NCBI GenBank assembly: GCA_002710685.1
Contig: PALD01000054.1
Span: 1 to 64,000, forward strand
DNA length: 64,000 nucleotides
Direction: 5' to 3'
DNA from: Cytophagaceae bacterium
Lineage (GTDB): Bacteria > Bacteroidota > Bacteroidia > Flavobacteriales > Flavobacteriaceae
The translations under genes were made by a program, and so were the position numbers. The notes under the pieces are model-generated. The model ran no database searches. It saw nothing but the letters and a program-made list of their open reading frames with translations, and had not been told where the DNA came from. Of the stretch, positions 33,584 through 42,744 are shown one piece after another (within the stretch, counting starts at the first letter, position 1; each line of letters begins with the position of its first letter).

Positions 33584-36500
33584 TCAGTGTTTTTTGATAG
33601 AAAGCCTTGTCTCTACATCATCAAAGGCAATTTCTATTCCATTATCAACAGTATCTGCAAGGTTGAGGTTTGCAGTAAGCGTTTCATTCTTTATATACTC
33701 TATATTGCTATTGACGGCAGCCTCAACCTTACCGTCCTTTTGTATTGCAACGTCTATGCGGTCAGTCACCTCAAACCCAGAATCCTTACGCAGGTTCTGG
33801 ATACGGTTGACCAATTCCCGTGCCACACCTTCAGCTTTCAGATCGTCAGAGATCGTGACATCAAGCGCGACGGTCAATCCTGCATTGCTTGCAACTAACC
33901 ATCCCTCAATGTCTTGTGAAGATATTTCTACATCTTCGGCGCGCAAAGTAACATTTTTTCCGGCAATGTCAAGAATATAACTTCCTTCTTTTTCAATAGT
34001 TTTGATCTGCTCTGGGCCAAAATCATTTATCGCACTGGCTATCAGTTTCATATCCTTGCCAAAGCGTGGCCCCAGCACTTTAAAATTAGGTTTGATGGTC
34101 TTGACCAATATCCCTGAGGCATCGTCGATTAGCTCGATTTCCTTCACGTTGACCTCAGATTTTATCAGGTCCTGCACGGCAAGAATTTCTTCTCCCTGCT
34201 CCTTGTCAAGTATGGGTATCATGATGCGCTGCAACGGTTGACGTACCTTGATTTTTTCTTTCGCCCTGAGCGAAAGGGTCAAGGACGCGATTTCCTGCGC
34301 TTTCTGCATCTTGCTTTCCAGCTTGGTGTCAATGAACCCAGGGTCACTCACCGGGAAATCTGCGATGTGCACACTTTCTGCATCATCTTTTTGCACAAGG
34401 ACGTTGAGGTCGCGGTACAGGCGCTCAGCATAAAATGGAGCTACTGGCGCCATTAATTTGGCTACAGCCAGGAGGCAATCGTACAAGGTTTGATATGCCG
34501 AAAGTTTATCTGGGCCATACTCGCCCTTCCAGTACCGTCTCCTGCTCAAGCGCACGAACCAGTTGCTCAAATTCTCCTGCACAAAGTCTGAAATTGCCCG
34601 TGTGGCCTTGGTAGGCTCATAATCTGCGTAGAATTCATCAACCTTGCTGATAAGCGTATGCAGTTCAGAAAGTATCCAGCGATCGATCTCTGGCCGGTTT
34701 TCATAAGGCACCTCTGCCTCGCTGTAATTAAATCCGTCCAGGTTTGCATACAAGGCAAAGAATGAATACGTGTTGTACAACGTCCCGAAGAACTTGCGTT
34801 GCACTTCTGTGATACCATCCAGGTCAAACTTGAGGTTGTCCCAGGGGTTGGCATTGCTTATCATGTACCAGCGTGTCGCATCTGGGCCAAAGGTGTCCAG
34901 CGTGGTGAACGGGTCCACGGCGTTGCCCAAACGCTTGGACATTTTCTGGCCGTTCTTGTCGAGCACAAGACCGTTGGACACCACATTTTTATACGCGATA
35001 TCGTCAAAGGTCATGGTTGCGATGGCGTGCAGTGTGTAGAACCAACCGCGGGTCTGGTCAACACCCTCTGCGATAAAATCAGCTTTGCGCCAGGTTTTTT
35101 CAACCTTTTCCTTGTTTTCAAAAGGGTAGTGCCACTGCGCATACGGCATGCTGCCGCTATCAAACCAAACGTCGATAAGGTCAGCTTCGCGTTTCATGGG
35201 TTTGCCTTGCGGCGAAACCAATACAATCGCATCCACCACGTTTTTGTGCAGGTCGATCTTATCATAGTTCTCCTCGCTGAAATCTCCCGCCACAAAACCT
35301 TCAAATGGATCTTTATCCATAAATCCAGCTTCGATGGACTTTGCTATCTCTGCCTGCAGTTCCTCAACCGAACCAATGATGATTTCTTCCCTGCGGTCCT
35401 CCGTCCTCCAGATGGGCAACGGGATCCCCCAGTAGCGGGAACGCGAAAGGTTCCAGTCATTAGCATTGGCAAGCCAGTTGCCAAAACGGCCTTCTCCAGT
35501 TGCTTTAGGTTTCCAGTTGATGCCCTTGTTCAGTTCATACATGCGGTCACGCACGTCCGTTACTTTTATGAACCAGGAATCCAGTGGATAATATAAAATA
35601 GGTTTATCTGTTCTCCAGCAATTGGGATAACTGTGAACGTATTTTTCAACCTTAAAGGCTTTGTTTTCTATTTTTAATTTGATAGCAATCTCAACATCTA
35701 TTGACTTTTCAGGAGCTTCGCCATCATCATAATATTCATTCTTAACGTACTTGCCGCCATATTCCTTCATCTCTGGTCTAAACCTTCCCTGAAGATCCAC
35801 CAGTGGAACAAGATTATCGTTCTCATCCATCACAAGCATCGGCGGAACTTCGGGCGTAGCCTGTTTCGCGACAAGCGCATCATCTGCACCAAAGGTAGGC
35901 GCGGTGTGCACGATACCTGTACCATCTTCAGTGGTTACAAAATCTCCAGCAATGATTCTAAAGGCATTTTCAGGATTGTCATGCGGCTGCACATAATCTA
36001 TCAATTGCTCATAACGCAAACCTACCAGTTCGCTACCCTTGCATTCAGCTAGGATCTCGTATGGTATTTTTTTGTCGTTTTCGCTGTAGCTTTCAAAAGC
36101 CGCTTCATCTTTAGCAGCAAAATATTTCTTGCCAAATTGTTTCGCAACAAGCGCCTTTGCGATAACAACCTTGATAGGTTCAAAGGTGTATTGATTAAAC
36201 GTGCGAATCAGCACATAATCAATTTTATTCCCCACAGTAAGCGCCGTGTTAGAAGGCAGCGTCCATGGTGTGGTCGTCCAGGCTAGGAAATACACATCGC
36301 CCGCGCCTTTATGGCTTTCGCCGAAAGGTGAACTCTTAAACACGTCATTCTCCACAGCTTTAAACTGTGCTGTCACCGTGGTGTCAGTCACGTCTTGATA
36401 CGTTCCTGGTTGGTTCAATTCGTGCGAACTCAGGCCAGTTCCCGCTTTAGGAGAATACGGCTGAATGGTGTAACCCTTGTAAATCAGGTCTTGCTTGTAG

Positions 36501-37003
36501 ATATTCTTGAGCAACCACCATACGGTTTCCATGTATTTTGGCTTGTAGGTGATGTACGGATCTTCCATATCCACCCAATAGCCCATTTGCTCAGTAAGGT
36601 TGTTCCACACATCTGTGTAGCGCATCACGGCATTGCGACAAGCTTCGTTGTATTCTTCAACGGTAATTTTCTTGCCGATGTCTTCTTTTGTGATGCCCAG
36701 TTCTTTCTCAACGCCCAGTTCTACTGGCAATCCGTGCGTATCCCAACCTGCTTTACGCTTGACCTGAAACCCTTTTTGCGTTTGAAAACGGCAAAAAATA
36801 TCCTTGATGGCACGCGCCATAACATGGTGAATTCCCGGCATTCCGTTTGCAGATGGTGGGCCTTCAAAAAAGATATATGGGTCCTTGCCCTCACGGCTCG
36901 AAATACTTTTTTCAAAGATTTCATTTTCTTTCCAGTAAGACAGGATTTCTTGTGCTACGTTTGGCAGGTCAAGCCCTTTGTATTCAGGGAACTTTGCGCT
37001 CAT
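33584..37003 (-). CDS. ileS: Isoleucyl-tRNA synthetase
   Basis: An 1139-residue class Ia aminoacyl-tRNA synthetase charging tRNA-Ile. The HIGH-type motif is GMPGIHHVMARAIKD, WDTHGLPVE follows, the CP1 editing domain lies around 200-420 (TTPWTLPSNTAL, GTGIVHTAPTFGADD), and the KMSKR loop is NGQKMSKRLGNAVDP. The C-terminal DALR-type anticodon domain follows. Length suits the long Bacteroidota/eukaryote-like IleS type. It is first in the operon with the dksA-like gene. Confidence 0.98.
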   Translation of the reverse strand: MSAKFPEYKGLDLPNVAQEILSYWKENEIFEKSISSREGKDPYIFFEGPPSANGMPGIHHVMARAIKDIFCRFQTQKGFQVKRKAGWDTHGLPVELGVEKELGITKEDIGKKITVEEYNEACRNAVMRYTDVWNNLTEQMGYWVDMEDPYITYKPKYMETVWWLLKNIYKQDLIYKGYTIQPYSPKAGTGLSSHELNQPGTYQDVTDTTVTAQFKAVENDVFKSSPFGESHKGAGDVYFLAWTTTPWTLPSNTALTVGNKIDYVLIRTFNQYTFEPIKVVIAKALVAKQFGKKYFAAKDEAAFESYSENDKKIPYEILAECKGSELVGLRYEQLIDYVQPHDNPENAFRIIAGDFVTTEDGTGIVHTAPTFGADDALVAKQATPEVPPMLVMDENDNLVPLVDLQGRFRPEMKEYGGKYVKNEYYDDGEAPEKSIDVEIAIKLKIENKAFKVEKYVHSYPNCWRTDKPILYYPLDSWFIKVTDVRDRMYELNKGINWKPKATGEGRFGNWLANANDWNLSRSRYWGIPLPIWRTEDRREEIIIGSVEELQAEIAKSIEAGFMDKDPFEGFVAGDFSEENYDKIDLHKNVVDAIVLVSPQGKPMKREADLIDVWFDSGSMPYAQWHYPFENKEKVEKTWRKADFIAEGVDQTRGWFYTLHAIATMTFDDIAYKNVVSNGLVLDKNGQKMSKRLGNAVDPFTTLDTFGPDATRWYMISNANPWDNLKFDLDGITEVQRKFFGTLYNTYSFFALYANLDGFNYSEAEVPYENRPEIDRWILSELHTLISKVDEFYADYEPTKATRAISDFVQENLSNWFVRLSRRRYWKGEYGPDKLSAYQTLYDCLLAVAKLMAPVAPFYAERLYRDLNVLVQKDDAESVHIADFPVSDPGFIDTKLESKMQKAQEIASLTLSLRAKEKIKVRQPLQRIMIPILDKEQGEEILAVQDLIKSEVNVKEIELIDDASGILVKTIKPNFKVLGPRFGKDMKLIASAINDFGPEQIKTIEKEGSYILDIAGKNVTLRAEDVEISSQDIEGWLVASNAGLTVALDVTISDDLKAEGVARELVNRIQNLRKDSGFEVTDRIDVAIQKDGKVEAAVNSNIEYIKNETLTANLNLADTVDNGIEIAFDDVETRLSIKKH

Positions 37004-37147
37004 GGTATGCGTTTTTAATAAGAGGTGCGAAATTAAGCATTTTTGAGCAGAAAAACTTCCATAAAATCCGGAGGGTTGGGTGCGGGCAACTTCCCTGTTT
37101 TTGAAGTACTTTTATTTGCATAACGCTTTCGCGAAAAGGACTCAGAT

Positions 37148-37666
37148 ATGGACCATTTAAAATATCCCATCGGTAAATACTCACCGCCCGAAAACATTTC
37201 AAAATCTGACCTTGATGGATGGATTTCAACTATTGAAAATTTTCCTGGCGAAGTAAAACGAAAAACGGAAAATTTGGCGGAAGCCGATCTACAAAAAACC
37301 TATCGCCCGGGCGGATGGACATTGCGCCAACTCGTGCATCATTGTGCAGATAGTCACATGAACGCATTTATACGTTTTAAGCTTGCATTGACCGAGGATT
37401 GCCCTACAATCAAACCTTATGAAGAAGCCCTCTGGGCTGAACTTCCAGACACGGTCGAAATGCCGATAAATGCTTCACTTCAAATTCTTGAAGGTTTGCA
37501 TGTGCGCTGGGCATTTTTATTAGAGAATTTGACAGAAAGTCAATTGCAAAGGCAATACACGCACCCTGAACATGGCAAGAACTTTACTTTAGCGTTTACG
37601 GCAGGTATGTATTCTTGGCATTGCAATCATCATTTGGCACATATGGGTCTTGCTATTGAGAATTAA
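37148..37666 (+). CDS. YfiT-type DinB metal-dependent transferase
   Basis: A 172-residue four-helix DinB/YfiT protein. The metal-binding His set is visible in LRQLVHHCADSHMNAF and HCNHHLAHMGLAI. PIGKYSPPENIS at the start and YRPGGWTLRQL are typical of the group annotated as putative bacillithiol or other thiol transferase or metal-dependent hydrolase. The substrate cannot be told from the sequence. It starts a plus-strand, AT-richer set of three small genes. Confidence 0.85.
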   Translation: MDHLKYPIGKYSPPENISKSDLDGWISTIENFPGEVKRKTENLAEADLQKTYRPGGWTLRQLVHHCADSHMNAFIRFKLALTEDCPTIKPYEEALWAELPDTVEMPINASLQILEGLHVRWAFLLENLTESQLQRQYTHPEHGKNFTLAFTAGMYSWHCNHHLAHMGLAIEN

Positions 37667-37669
37667 TTT

Positions 37670-38122
37670 ATGAGAGTGAAGCAAATTCTAACGGGAATAC
37701 TGTTTGCTATAATAGGGAGTATAATTGCGTTTTATTCCTATGATTTTTTGAGAAATCAAATACAAGAGGTATTTGTCTGGTCAACAGCCGATAGTATTCA
37801 GTTCATAGGCAAAGATTTTTATCTTTTTGCTTCCTATTTTTATTATATAAGTTTTTCTATTTCTTTTTCAATTCTTGTTATAAGTTCTATGCATTTGAGT
37901 TTTCTTAAAATCTTCAAAAGAACAGTTTTGAGTATTGTGATTTTTGCAACTGCGATGATTTTAATTTCATCAGTTGATGGTAATTTAAAGGTGATTGAAT
38001 GTACAGCATGTGATAATGGGATTAGAAAACTTCATTGGAATGAGATAAATTATGGTTTCATAGTCGGTTTGAGTTCAATCATTGCGGCTGTGCCAAGTAT
38101 TATCTCAGTTTTAAAAAGATGA
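37670..38122 (+). CDS. Small membrane protein of unknown function
   Basis: A 150-residue protein with four predicted membrane helices (about 5-25, 45-75, 82-100 and 125-146). Between helices 3 and 4 is a segment with a CTAC pair. I recognise no family. It begins 3 bases after the YfiT-like gene and is probably co-transcribed. Base composition is more AT-rich than the flanking ileS and M28 genes. Confidence 0.6.
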   Translation: MRVKQILTGILFAIIGSIIAFYSYDFLRNQIQEVFVWSTADSIQFIGKDFYLFASYFYYISFSISFSILVISSMHLSFLKIFKRTVLSIVIFATAMILISSVDGNLKVIECTACDNGIRKLHWNEINYGFIVGLSSIIAAVPSIISVLKR

Positions 38123-38167
38123 TAATTAGTTCATTTTTATTATTTTAGACGAAAGTCAAAACTAAAA

Positions 38168-38515
38168 ATGAATAAGGCTTGCCCAGAGTGTGGAGATAAG
38201 ATTATAGGTCGCGCAGATAAAAAATTTTGCAGCGATTCTTGTCGTAATTCGCATAACAATCGCCAGAATCGTGACAGTAAAAACCTCATGCGCAACATCA
38301 ATAACAAGTTGCGTAAAAACTACCGCATTCTTGAAACGTTGAATCCAGAAGATAAAACGAAAGTTATACAGTCTAAACTGGCAGATGCAGGTTTTGACTT
38401 CAATTACTTCACAAGCATTTATACCACAAAAAAAGGAACGGTCTATTACTTTGTATACGACCAGGGCTATTTACCGCTAGAAGGAGATTTTTATGCGCTT
38501 GTTAAACGAAAATAG
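38168..38515 (+). CDS. Small zinc-ribbon protein
   Basis: A 115-residue protein with an N-terminal C4-type ribbon: CPECG at 5-9 and FCSDSCR at 20-26, followed by basic SHNNRQNRD. The remainder is helical then strand-rich (GTVYYFVYDQGYLPLEGDFYALVKRK). It resembles small Bacteroidota proteins of the DUF2116 zinc-ribbon kind. Function unknown; nucleic-acid binding is possible but only inferred. It ends 2 bases from the stop of the convergent CBS gene. Confidence 0.7.
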   Translation: MNKACPECGDKIIGRADKKFCSDSCRNSHNNRQNRDSKNLMRNINNKLRKNYRILETLNPEDKTKVIQSKLADAGFDFNYFTSIYTTKKGTVYYFVYDQGYLPLEGDFYALVKRK

Positions 38516-38517
38516 AG

Positions 38518-38979
38518 TTACTTCCAGGTTTGGCCTTTAAGACTTAAAGCAGCTTTGATCACATCTTTTTGACTTATTTGCCCCACTAATTTTCCATTTT
38601 CAACAATAGGGAAGCGACGGTGTTTTTTCTCGATAAAAAGTTTTGCAGCGTCAAAAACATTGAGTTCGCCATCTATGGTTTCTACCTGGCAGTTCATGTG
38701 CTTTTCCACGGTGGCCTCGCTCATGGGCATATTGTAATACCGGCTATCGCTTATTTGTTTCATGCAATCGCCCTCACTGATTATGCCCAGCAACTCGTTT
38801 TTTTCATTGACGACTGGGCCACCAGAAATGCGGTGCTTAATCAATTTTTCCATGACTTCCATGACGTGCTGCTCTGGCCTAAAGGTTATTAAATTACGCG
38901 TCATGTAATCTGAAACCTTAATATTTGTAGGAGCTTCCATAACCTTTGAACGCTTTCCCATAAAACTCTTGATACCCAT
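38518..38979 (-). CDS. Tandem CBS-domain protein
   Basis: A 153-residue protein made almost wholly of a CBS pair: VSDYMTRNLITFRPEQHVMEVMEKLIKHRISGGPVVNEKNELLGIISEGD and VEKHMNCQVETIDGELNVFDAAKLFIEKKHRRFPIVENGKLVGQISQKDV. CBS pairs bind adenine nucleotides and act as energy sensors or regulators. ATG 38979 (MGIKSFMGKR) is chosen as the family-like start; ATG 39000 and an in-frame extension to 39093 are possible. It has no attached effector domain. Confidence 0.85.
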   Translation of the reverse strand: MGIKSFMGKRSKVMEAPTNIKVSDYMTRNLITFRPEQHVMEVMEKLIKHRISGGPVVNEKNELLGIISEGDCMKQISDSRYYNMPMSEATVEKHMNCQVETIDGELNVFDAAKLFIEKKHRRFPIVENGKLVGQISQKDVIKAALSLKGQTWK

Positions 38980-39070
38980 ATCCTTGATTTTTTGTCTCAT
39001 ATAAGTTAGGACATTTTTTCCGAAAACGATTGCGGCAATGGTAAAATTTAACGTTGGCATCCTGAGTAGC

Positions 39071-39101
39071 TTGTTTAAACCACCGCTAGCCATTACCTTT
39101 A
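39071..39101 (+). promoter_or_regulatory. Candidate promoter of the M28 peptidase gene
   Basis: TTG (39071-39073), a 20-base spacer and TACCTTTA (39094-39101) come close to the Bacteroidota consensus, with one mismatch at the last base of TAnnTTTG. It lies 18 bases before the start codon. Confidence 0.4.
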
Positions 39102-39119
39102 ATTCGTGAACGTATCCTT

Positions 39120-41441
39120 ATGAAAAACAATTCTTCCGCGGCGCTTTCCTTCCTCCTTATATTGGGATTGGTGGCTTTTAGTTTTTATACCCATAAGCCA
39201 CAAGCTGTGAGTGGCCTAGATACACCCGCTGATCAATTTTCTGCACAACGGGCACTTCAACATTTAAAAAAAATAAGCGAACAGCCACATTCTGTGGGTA
39301 CTGAGGGCCATGCACTTGTGCGTGATTACATTGTGGGCGTGCTTGAAGAAATGGGCCTTGAGGTCCAGTTGCAGGAAGGATTGGCCTATACACCGGGATG
39401 GGGTGCAATGAGCGAGGCGACCAATATAATTGCACGCATTGAGGGAAGTGGCAGTGGCAAGGCCGTCCTGCTCATGTCACACTACGATAGCGCACCCCAT
39501 ACCGCAAGCCATGGCGCCAGCGATGCAGGTAGTGGCGTGGTGGCCGTACTGGAGGCTACAAGAGCCTTTTTGGCAAAAGCCCAAAAGCCCAAAAACGATA
39601 TCATCATCCTTTTTACTGACGGCGAAGAGCTGGGCCTCAACGGTGCATCTGTCTTTGTGGATACCCATCCCTGGGCCAAGGATGTGGGCGTTGCCCTCAA
39701 TTTTGAAGCACGTGGTAGCGGGGGGCCTTCTAACATGATCGTGGAGACCAATGGTGGCAATGAGAAGCTCATTAAAGCTTTTGCAAGGGCAGGCCTTACA
39801 CATCCCTATGCTAACTCGCTCATGTATAGCATTTACAAAATCTTGCCTAATGACACTGACTCAACCGTGCTGCGTGAGGAAGGTGATATCGATGGTTATT
39901 TCTTTGCGTTTATAGGCGACCATTTTGATTATCACACGGCGATGGATAGATATGATAGACTAGATCCCCTATCACTGGAGCATCAAGGGCGTTACGCGCT
40001 GCCGTTGTTAGATTACTTTGCATCAGATGACCTGGACCTTAAAAGTGATACGGACTATGTGTATTTTAATTTCCCCATTATTAAGATGGTCTATTTTCCT
40101 TTCTGGATGATATGGCCTCTGGTCATTGGCGCATGGATTCTATTGATACTCGTCACGGCGTATGGTAAGAGGAAACAGGCCTTCTCCTGGGGCCAGGTGG
40201 GCCGCTCGTTTTTTTCATTTTTGATTTCGCTTGCGGGCTGTGGCCTGATCACCTACCTGGGGTGGATGCTGGTAAGCACCATACATCCAGAGTATCAGGA
40301 TATTTTACAGGGCTTTACCTATAATGGGTACATATACCTGAGTGCCTTTGTGGCGCTCAACCTGGCATTTACCTTCTGGGTTTATAAGTTGTTTCAAAGG
40401 CCAAAACAAGCTGCGGGCCTCTCCCTGGCACCACTTTTTTTCTGGTTGGTTATCTCGACCCTCATGGCGCTGTATTTACCCGGCGCGGCCTTCTTTGTAA
40501 TTCCGGTTTATTTTGGGGTCTTATGTGTTTACCTCATCGCCTCTGGGCGGGTGACAAGTCTTTTCTGGCTGACCATTTTATGTGCCCCAGCCATTTTTAT
40601 CGTGACACATTACATTAAGGAATTCCCCGTGGGGCTAGGGCTCAAGATGCTTACGGTAAGTGCGGTGTTTACCGTGCTGTTTTTTGGTCTTTTATTACCG
40701 GTCATGGGTCACTACCGCTTTCGCGGAAGGCTCTCTGCAATCTTTTTGCTCGTGGCCGTGGGCTGTTTCATTTCGGCGGAGACACAGGCCAGCTTTACCC
40801 CACAACGGCCGCACCCCACCAGTCTGAATTATGTATATGACGTAGATGCGGGCCAGGCCTACTGGGCTACCAATAACCATACACTCGATGCCTGGCTCAC
40901 GAAAACTTTGGGCGAAGACCCAGAACCTGCCGCGGCTTATTTTAACCAAGAGGGGACCGGCAAGTATGGCAGTGGTTATACCTTTGCAAAACCTGCCGAA
41001 AAACACGCAGTGGCCCCATCAAGCATCTATATGCGTGAAGATACGGTCGTGGGGCAGTTGAGAAAGGTGCATTTTACGATATACCCTCAGCGGGCCGTGG
41101 GTGACATGACGTTGAGTGCCAAGGTGGGCATGCCTTTTCAATCGCTTAGCTTTAATGGCAAGGAGGTAAAAAAATCACCTGATGAACCCTATATCTTTAG
41201 TGACAGGAGAGGTAATACACTCTTAAATTATAGGGTTGTAGATAATGAACCGTTGGATGTCGAAGCATCTGTTCCGGTAGGTGTAGAACCTCAGTTTGAA
41301 CTGTTGGATTATAGTTATGACCTGATGGACAATCCAGATTTTGGTATTGAACCTAGGCCAGAAAACAGCATCCCCATGCCCTTTGTGTACACGGATGCCA
41401 TCATCACAAAACAGACCATACAATTTGATACAAAACAATAG
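39120..41441 (+). CDS. Membrane-anchored M28 family peptidase
   Basis: A 773-residue protein: an N-terminal membrane helix (SFLLILGLVAFSFYTH), then an M28 zinc-peptidase domain (60-310) with ligands in LMSHYDSAPHTASHGASDAGSG (H, D), FTDGEELG (EE) and LNFEARGSGGP (E). A block of about seven to nine membrane helices follows (about 320-555), then a periplasmic C-terminal domain. This layout resembles the large M28 peptidases related to eukaryotic Fxna/ERMP1. The substrate is unknown. It heads an operon with the SDR and VOC genes. Confidence 0.88.
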   Translation: MKNNSSAALSFLLILGLVAFSFYTHKPQAVSGLDTPADQFSAQRALQHLKKISEQPHSVGTEGHALVRDYIVGVLEEMGLEVQLQEGLAYTPGWGAMSEATNIIARIEGSGSGKAVLLMSHYDSAPHTASHGASDAGSGVVAVLEATRAFLAKAQKPKNDIIILFTDGEELGLNGASVFVDTHPWAKDVGVALNFEARGSGGPSNMIVETNGGNEKLIKAFARAGLTHPYANSLMYSIYKILPNDTDSTVLREEGDIDGYFFAFIGDHFDYHTAMDRYDRLDPLSLEHQGRYALPLLDYFASDDLDLKSDTDYVYFNFPIIKMVYFPFWMIWPLVIGAWILLILVTAYGKRKQAFSWGQVGRSFFSFLISLAGCGLITYLGWMLVSTIHPEYQDILQGFTYNGYIYLSAFVALNLAFTFWVYKLFQRPKQAAGLSLAPLFFWLVISTLMALYLPGAAFFVIPVYFGVLCVYLIASGRVTSLFWLTILCAPAIFIVTHYIKEFPVGLGLKMLTVSAVFTVLFFGLLLPVMGHYRFRGRLSAIFLLVAVGCFISAETQASFTPQRPHPTSLNYVYDVDAGQAYWATNNHTLDAWLTKTLGEDPEPAAAYFNQEGTGKYGSGYTFAKPAEKHAVAPSSIYMREDTVVGQLRKVHFTIYPQRAVGDMTLSAKVGMPFQSLSFNGKEVKKSPDEPYIFSDRRGNTLLNYRVVDNEPLDVEASVPVGVEPQFELLDYSYDLMDNPDFGIEPRPENSIPMPFVYTDAIITKQTIQFDTKQ

Positions 41442-41462
41442 CCCCATAAAGAATACCCCTTC

Positions 41463-42263
41463 ATGAATATAATTGCAATAGCAGGCCTGGGATGGCTGGG
41501 CTTGCCCCTCAATACCCGTTTAAAAAGCTTGGGAATGCCCGTAAAAGGGTCAGTTAGCAGCGTTAAAAAACAACGGGAACTAAAAGCCAAGGGCTATGAT
41601 GTGTACCAGGTATTGATTACTGAAACCGGTGTACAGGGCGAGGTGGATGCTTTTTTGGCTACTGTCAAAACGGCCATCGTCCTCATCCCGCCCGGCCTGC
41701 GCCGGGGCACCGGTCACAACCACGCCCTGCGCATGGCACGGTTTTTACAACGGCTGGAACAGGCCGAGGTTGAAAAGGTAATCTTGATAAGCAGTACGGG
41801 AGTATATTCAGATGCTCAGGGCAAGGTGACCGAAAATGACATGCCACGACCAGAAACCGAGGCCGGCAGGCAATTGCTTGAGGTTGAGCAGATGTACTTT
41901 AGGTCACACCTGGAGTGTACCATTGTCCGTTTTGGAGGGCTTTTTGGCGGAAGCCGAAACCCCGTAAGGTTTCTTGCGGGACGTGAAAACCTGAAGAACG
42001 GGGAAGCCCCTGTAAACCTTATACACCGGGAAGATTGCCTGAACATCATCACGGCCGTGTTGATGAAAAATGCTTATGGGCACATCATCAATGCCGTTAT
42101 CCCACAACATCCTTCTAAAAAGGAATATTATACGGCCGAGGCCATGCGACTGGGCCTGGAGCCACCGCATTATACGGGGGACATGGATGAGGTTTATAAA
42201 CAGGTGGATTCCCTAAGCTTGGGCGAGGTGTTAGGATATGAGTTTCAAAATTATTTAAAATAA
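41463..42263 (+). CDS. NAD(P)-binding epimerase-like (YeeZ type) protein
   Basis: A 266-residue Rossmann protein beginning IIAIAGLGWLGLPL, with VILIPPGLRRG and VILISSTGVYSDAQGKVTENDMPRPETEAGRQLLEVEQMY in the order of extended SDRs of the YeeZ/Gfo kind. The catalytic Tyr-xxx-Lys is not obvious (Ser-Thr-Gly-Val-Tyr is present, but no YxxxK follows). Substrate unknown. It starts 21 bases after the M28 gene. Confidence 0.75.
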   Translation: MNIIAIAGLGWLGLPLNTRLKSLGMPVKGSVSSVKKQRELKAKGYDVYQVLITETGVQGEVDAFLATVKTAIVLIPPGLRRGTGHNHALRMARFLQRLEQAEVEKVILISSTGVYSDAQGKVTENDMPRPETEAGRQLLEVEQMYFRSHLECTIVRFGGLFGGSRNPVRFLAGRENLKNGEAPVNLIHREDCLNIITAVLMKNAYGHIINAVIPQHPSKKEYYTAEAMRLGLEPPHYTGDMDEVYKQVDSLSLGEVLGYEFQNYLK

Positions 42264-42267
42264 AAGT

Positions 42268-42660
42268 ATGCGTATGCAGGTAGACCCCATAATTGCGGTA
42301 AAGAATGTTTTGGCAAGTGCAGAATGGTATCAAAACTTGCTGGGATGCGAAAATAAACATGGCGACAGTAAAGAGTTTGCCGTTTTGACCTCTGGAGATG
42401 AAATTCTTCTCTGCCTGCATAGATGGGGTGCCCATGAACATCCCACGATGGTCGACGCCGCAGTTGCCCCGGGTAATGGCCTGATTTTGTATTTTAGGGT
42501 CGATAATCTAGAGTATATCCGCAAAAGGGCTGATGAGCTGTGCTTAAAAATTCAAGAGGAAGTACATGTAAACACAAATTCTACAAAGAAAGAATTCTCC
42601 CTGTACGATCATGATGGGTATTATATCACCATCACTGAATTTCATACGTTTAAAGGGTGA
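42268..42660 (+). CDS. VOC-fold (glyoxalase/bleomycin-resistance-like) protein
   Basis: A 130-residue single VOC domain: PIIAVKNVLASAEWYQNLLG at the start, GLILYFRVDNLEYIRKRADE in the middle, and FSLYDHDGYYITITEF at the end. Metal-ligand positions are only partly kept (no clear N-terminal His; an E in ITEF is present). The function could be resistance, isomerase or none; no substrate can be named. The start may be the second Met at 42274. It is 4 bases after the SDR gene and ends before a strong terminator. Confidence 0.8.
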   Translation: MRMQVDPIIAVKNVLASAEWYQNLLGCENKHGDSKEFAVLTSGDEILLCLHRWGAHEHPTMVDAAVAPGNGLILYFRVDNLEYIRKRADELCLKIQEEVHVNTNSTKKEFSLYDHDGYYITITEFHTFKG

Positions 42661-42670
42661 TAAAATTTAA

Positions 42671-42697
42671 AAACCCGGTTTGGTGAGACCGGGTTTT
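42671..42697. terminator. Bidirectional terminator between the VOC gene and lysC
   Basis: AAACCCGGT / ACCGGGTTT form a 9-bp stem with an 8- to 9-base loop and a T run after it on the plus strand and an A run before it. It is shared by two convergent genes. Confidence 0.85.
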
Positions 42698-42744
42698 TTG
42701 GCTCTGCCCAGAGGGCAGGAAATTCTAACACTAACTAACAAAGT

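Noticed and set aside
34799-35596. A 265-codon open frame on the plus strand
   Set aside because: It lies wholly antisense to ileS and has no recognisable domain; it is a shadow of the coding bias of ileS.
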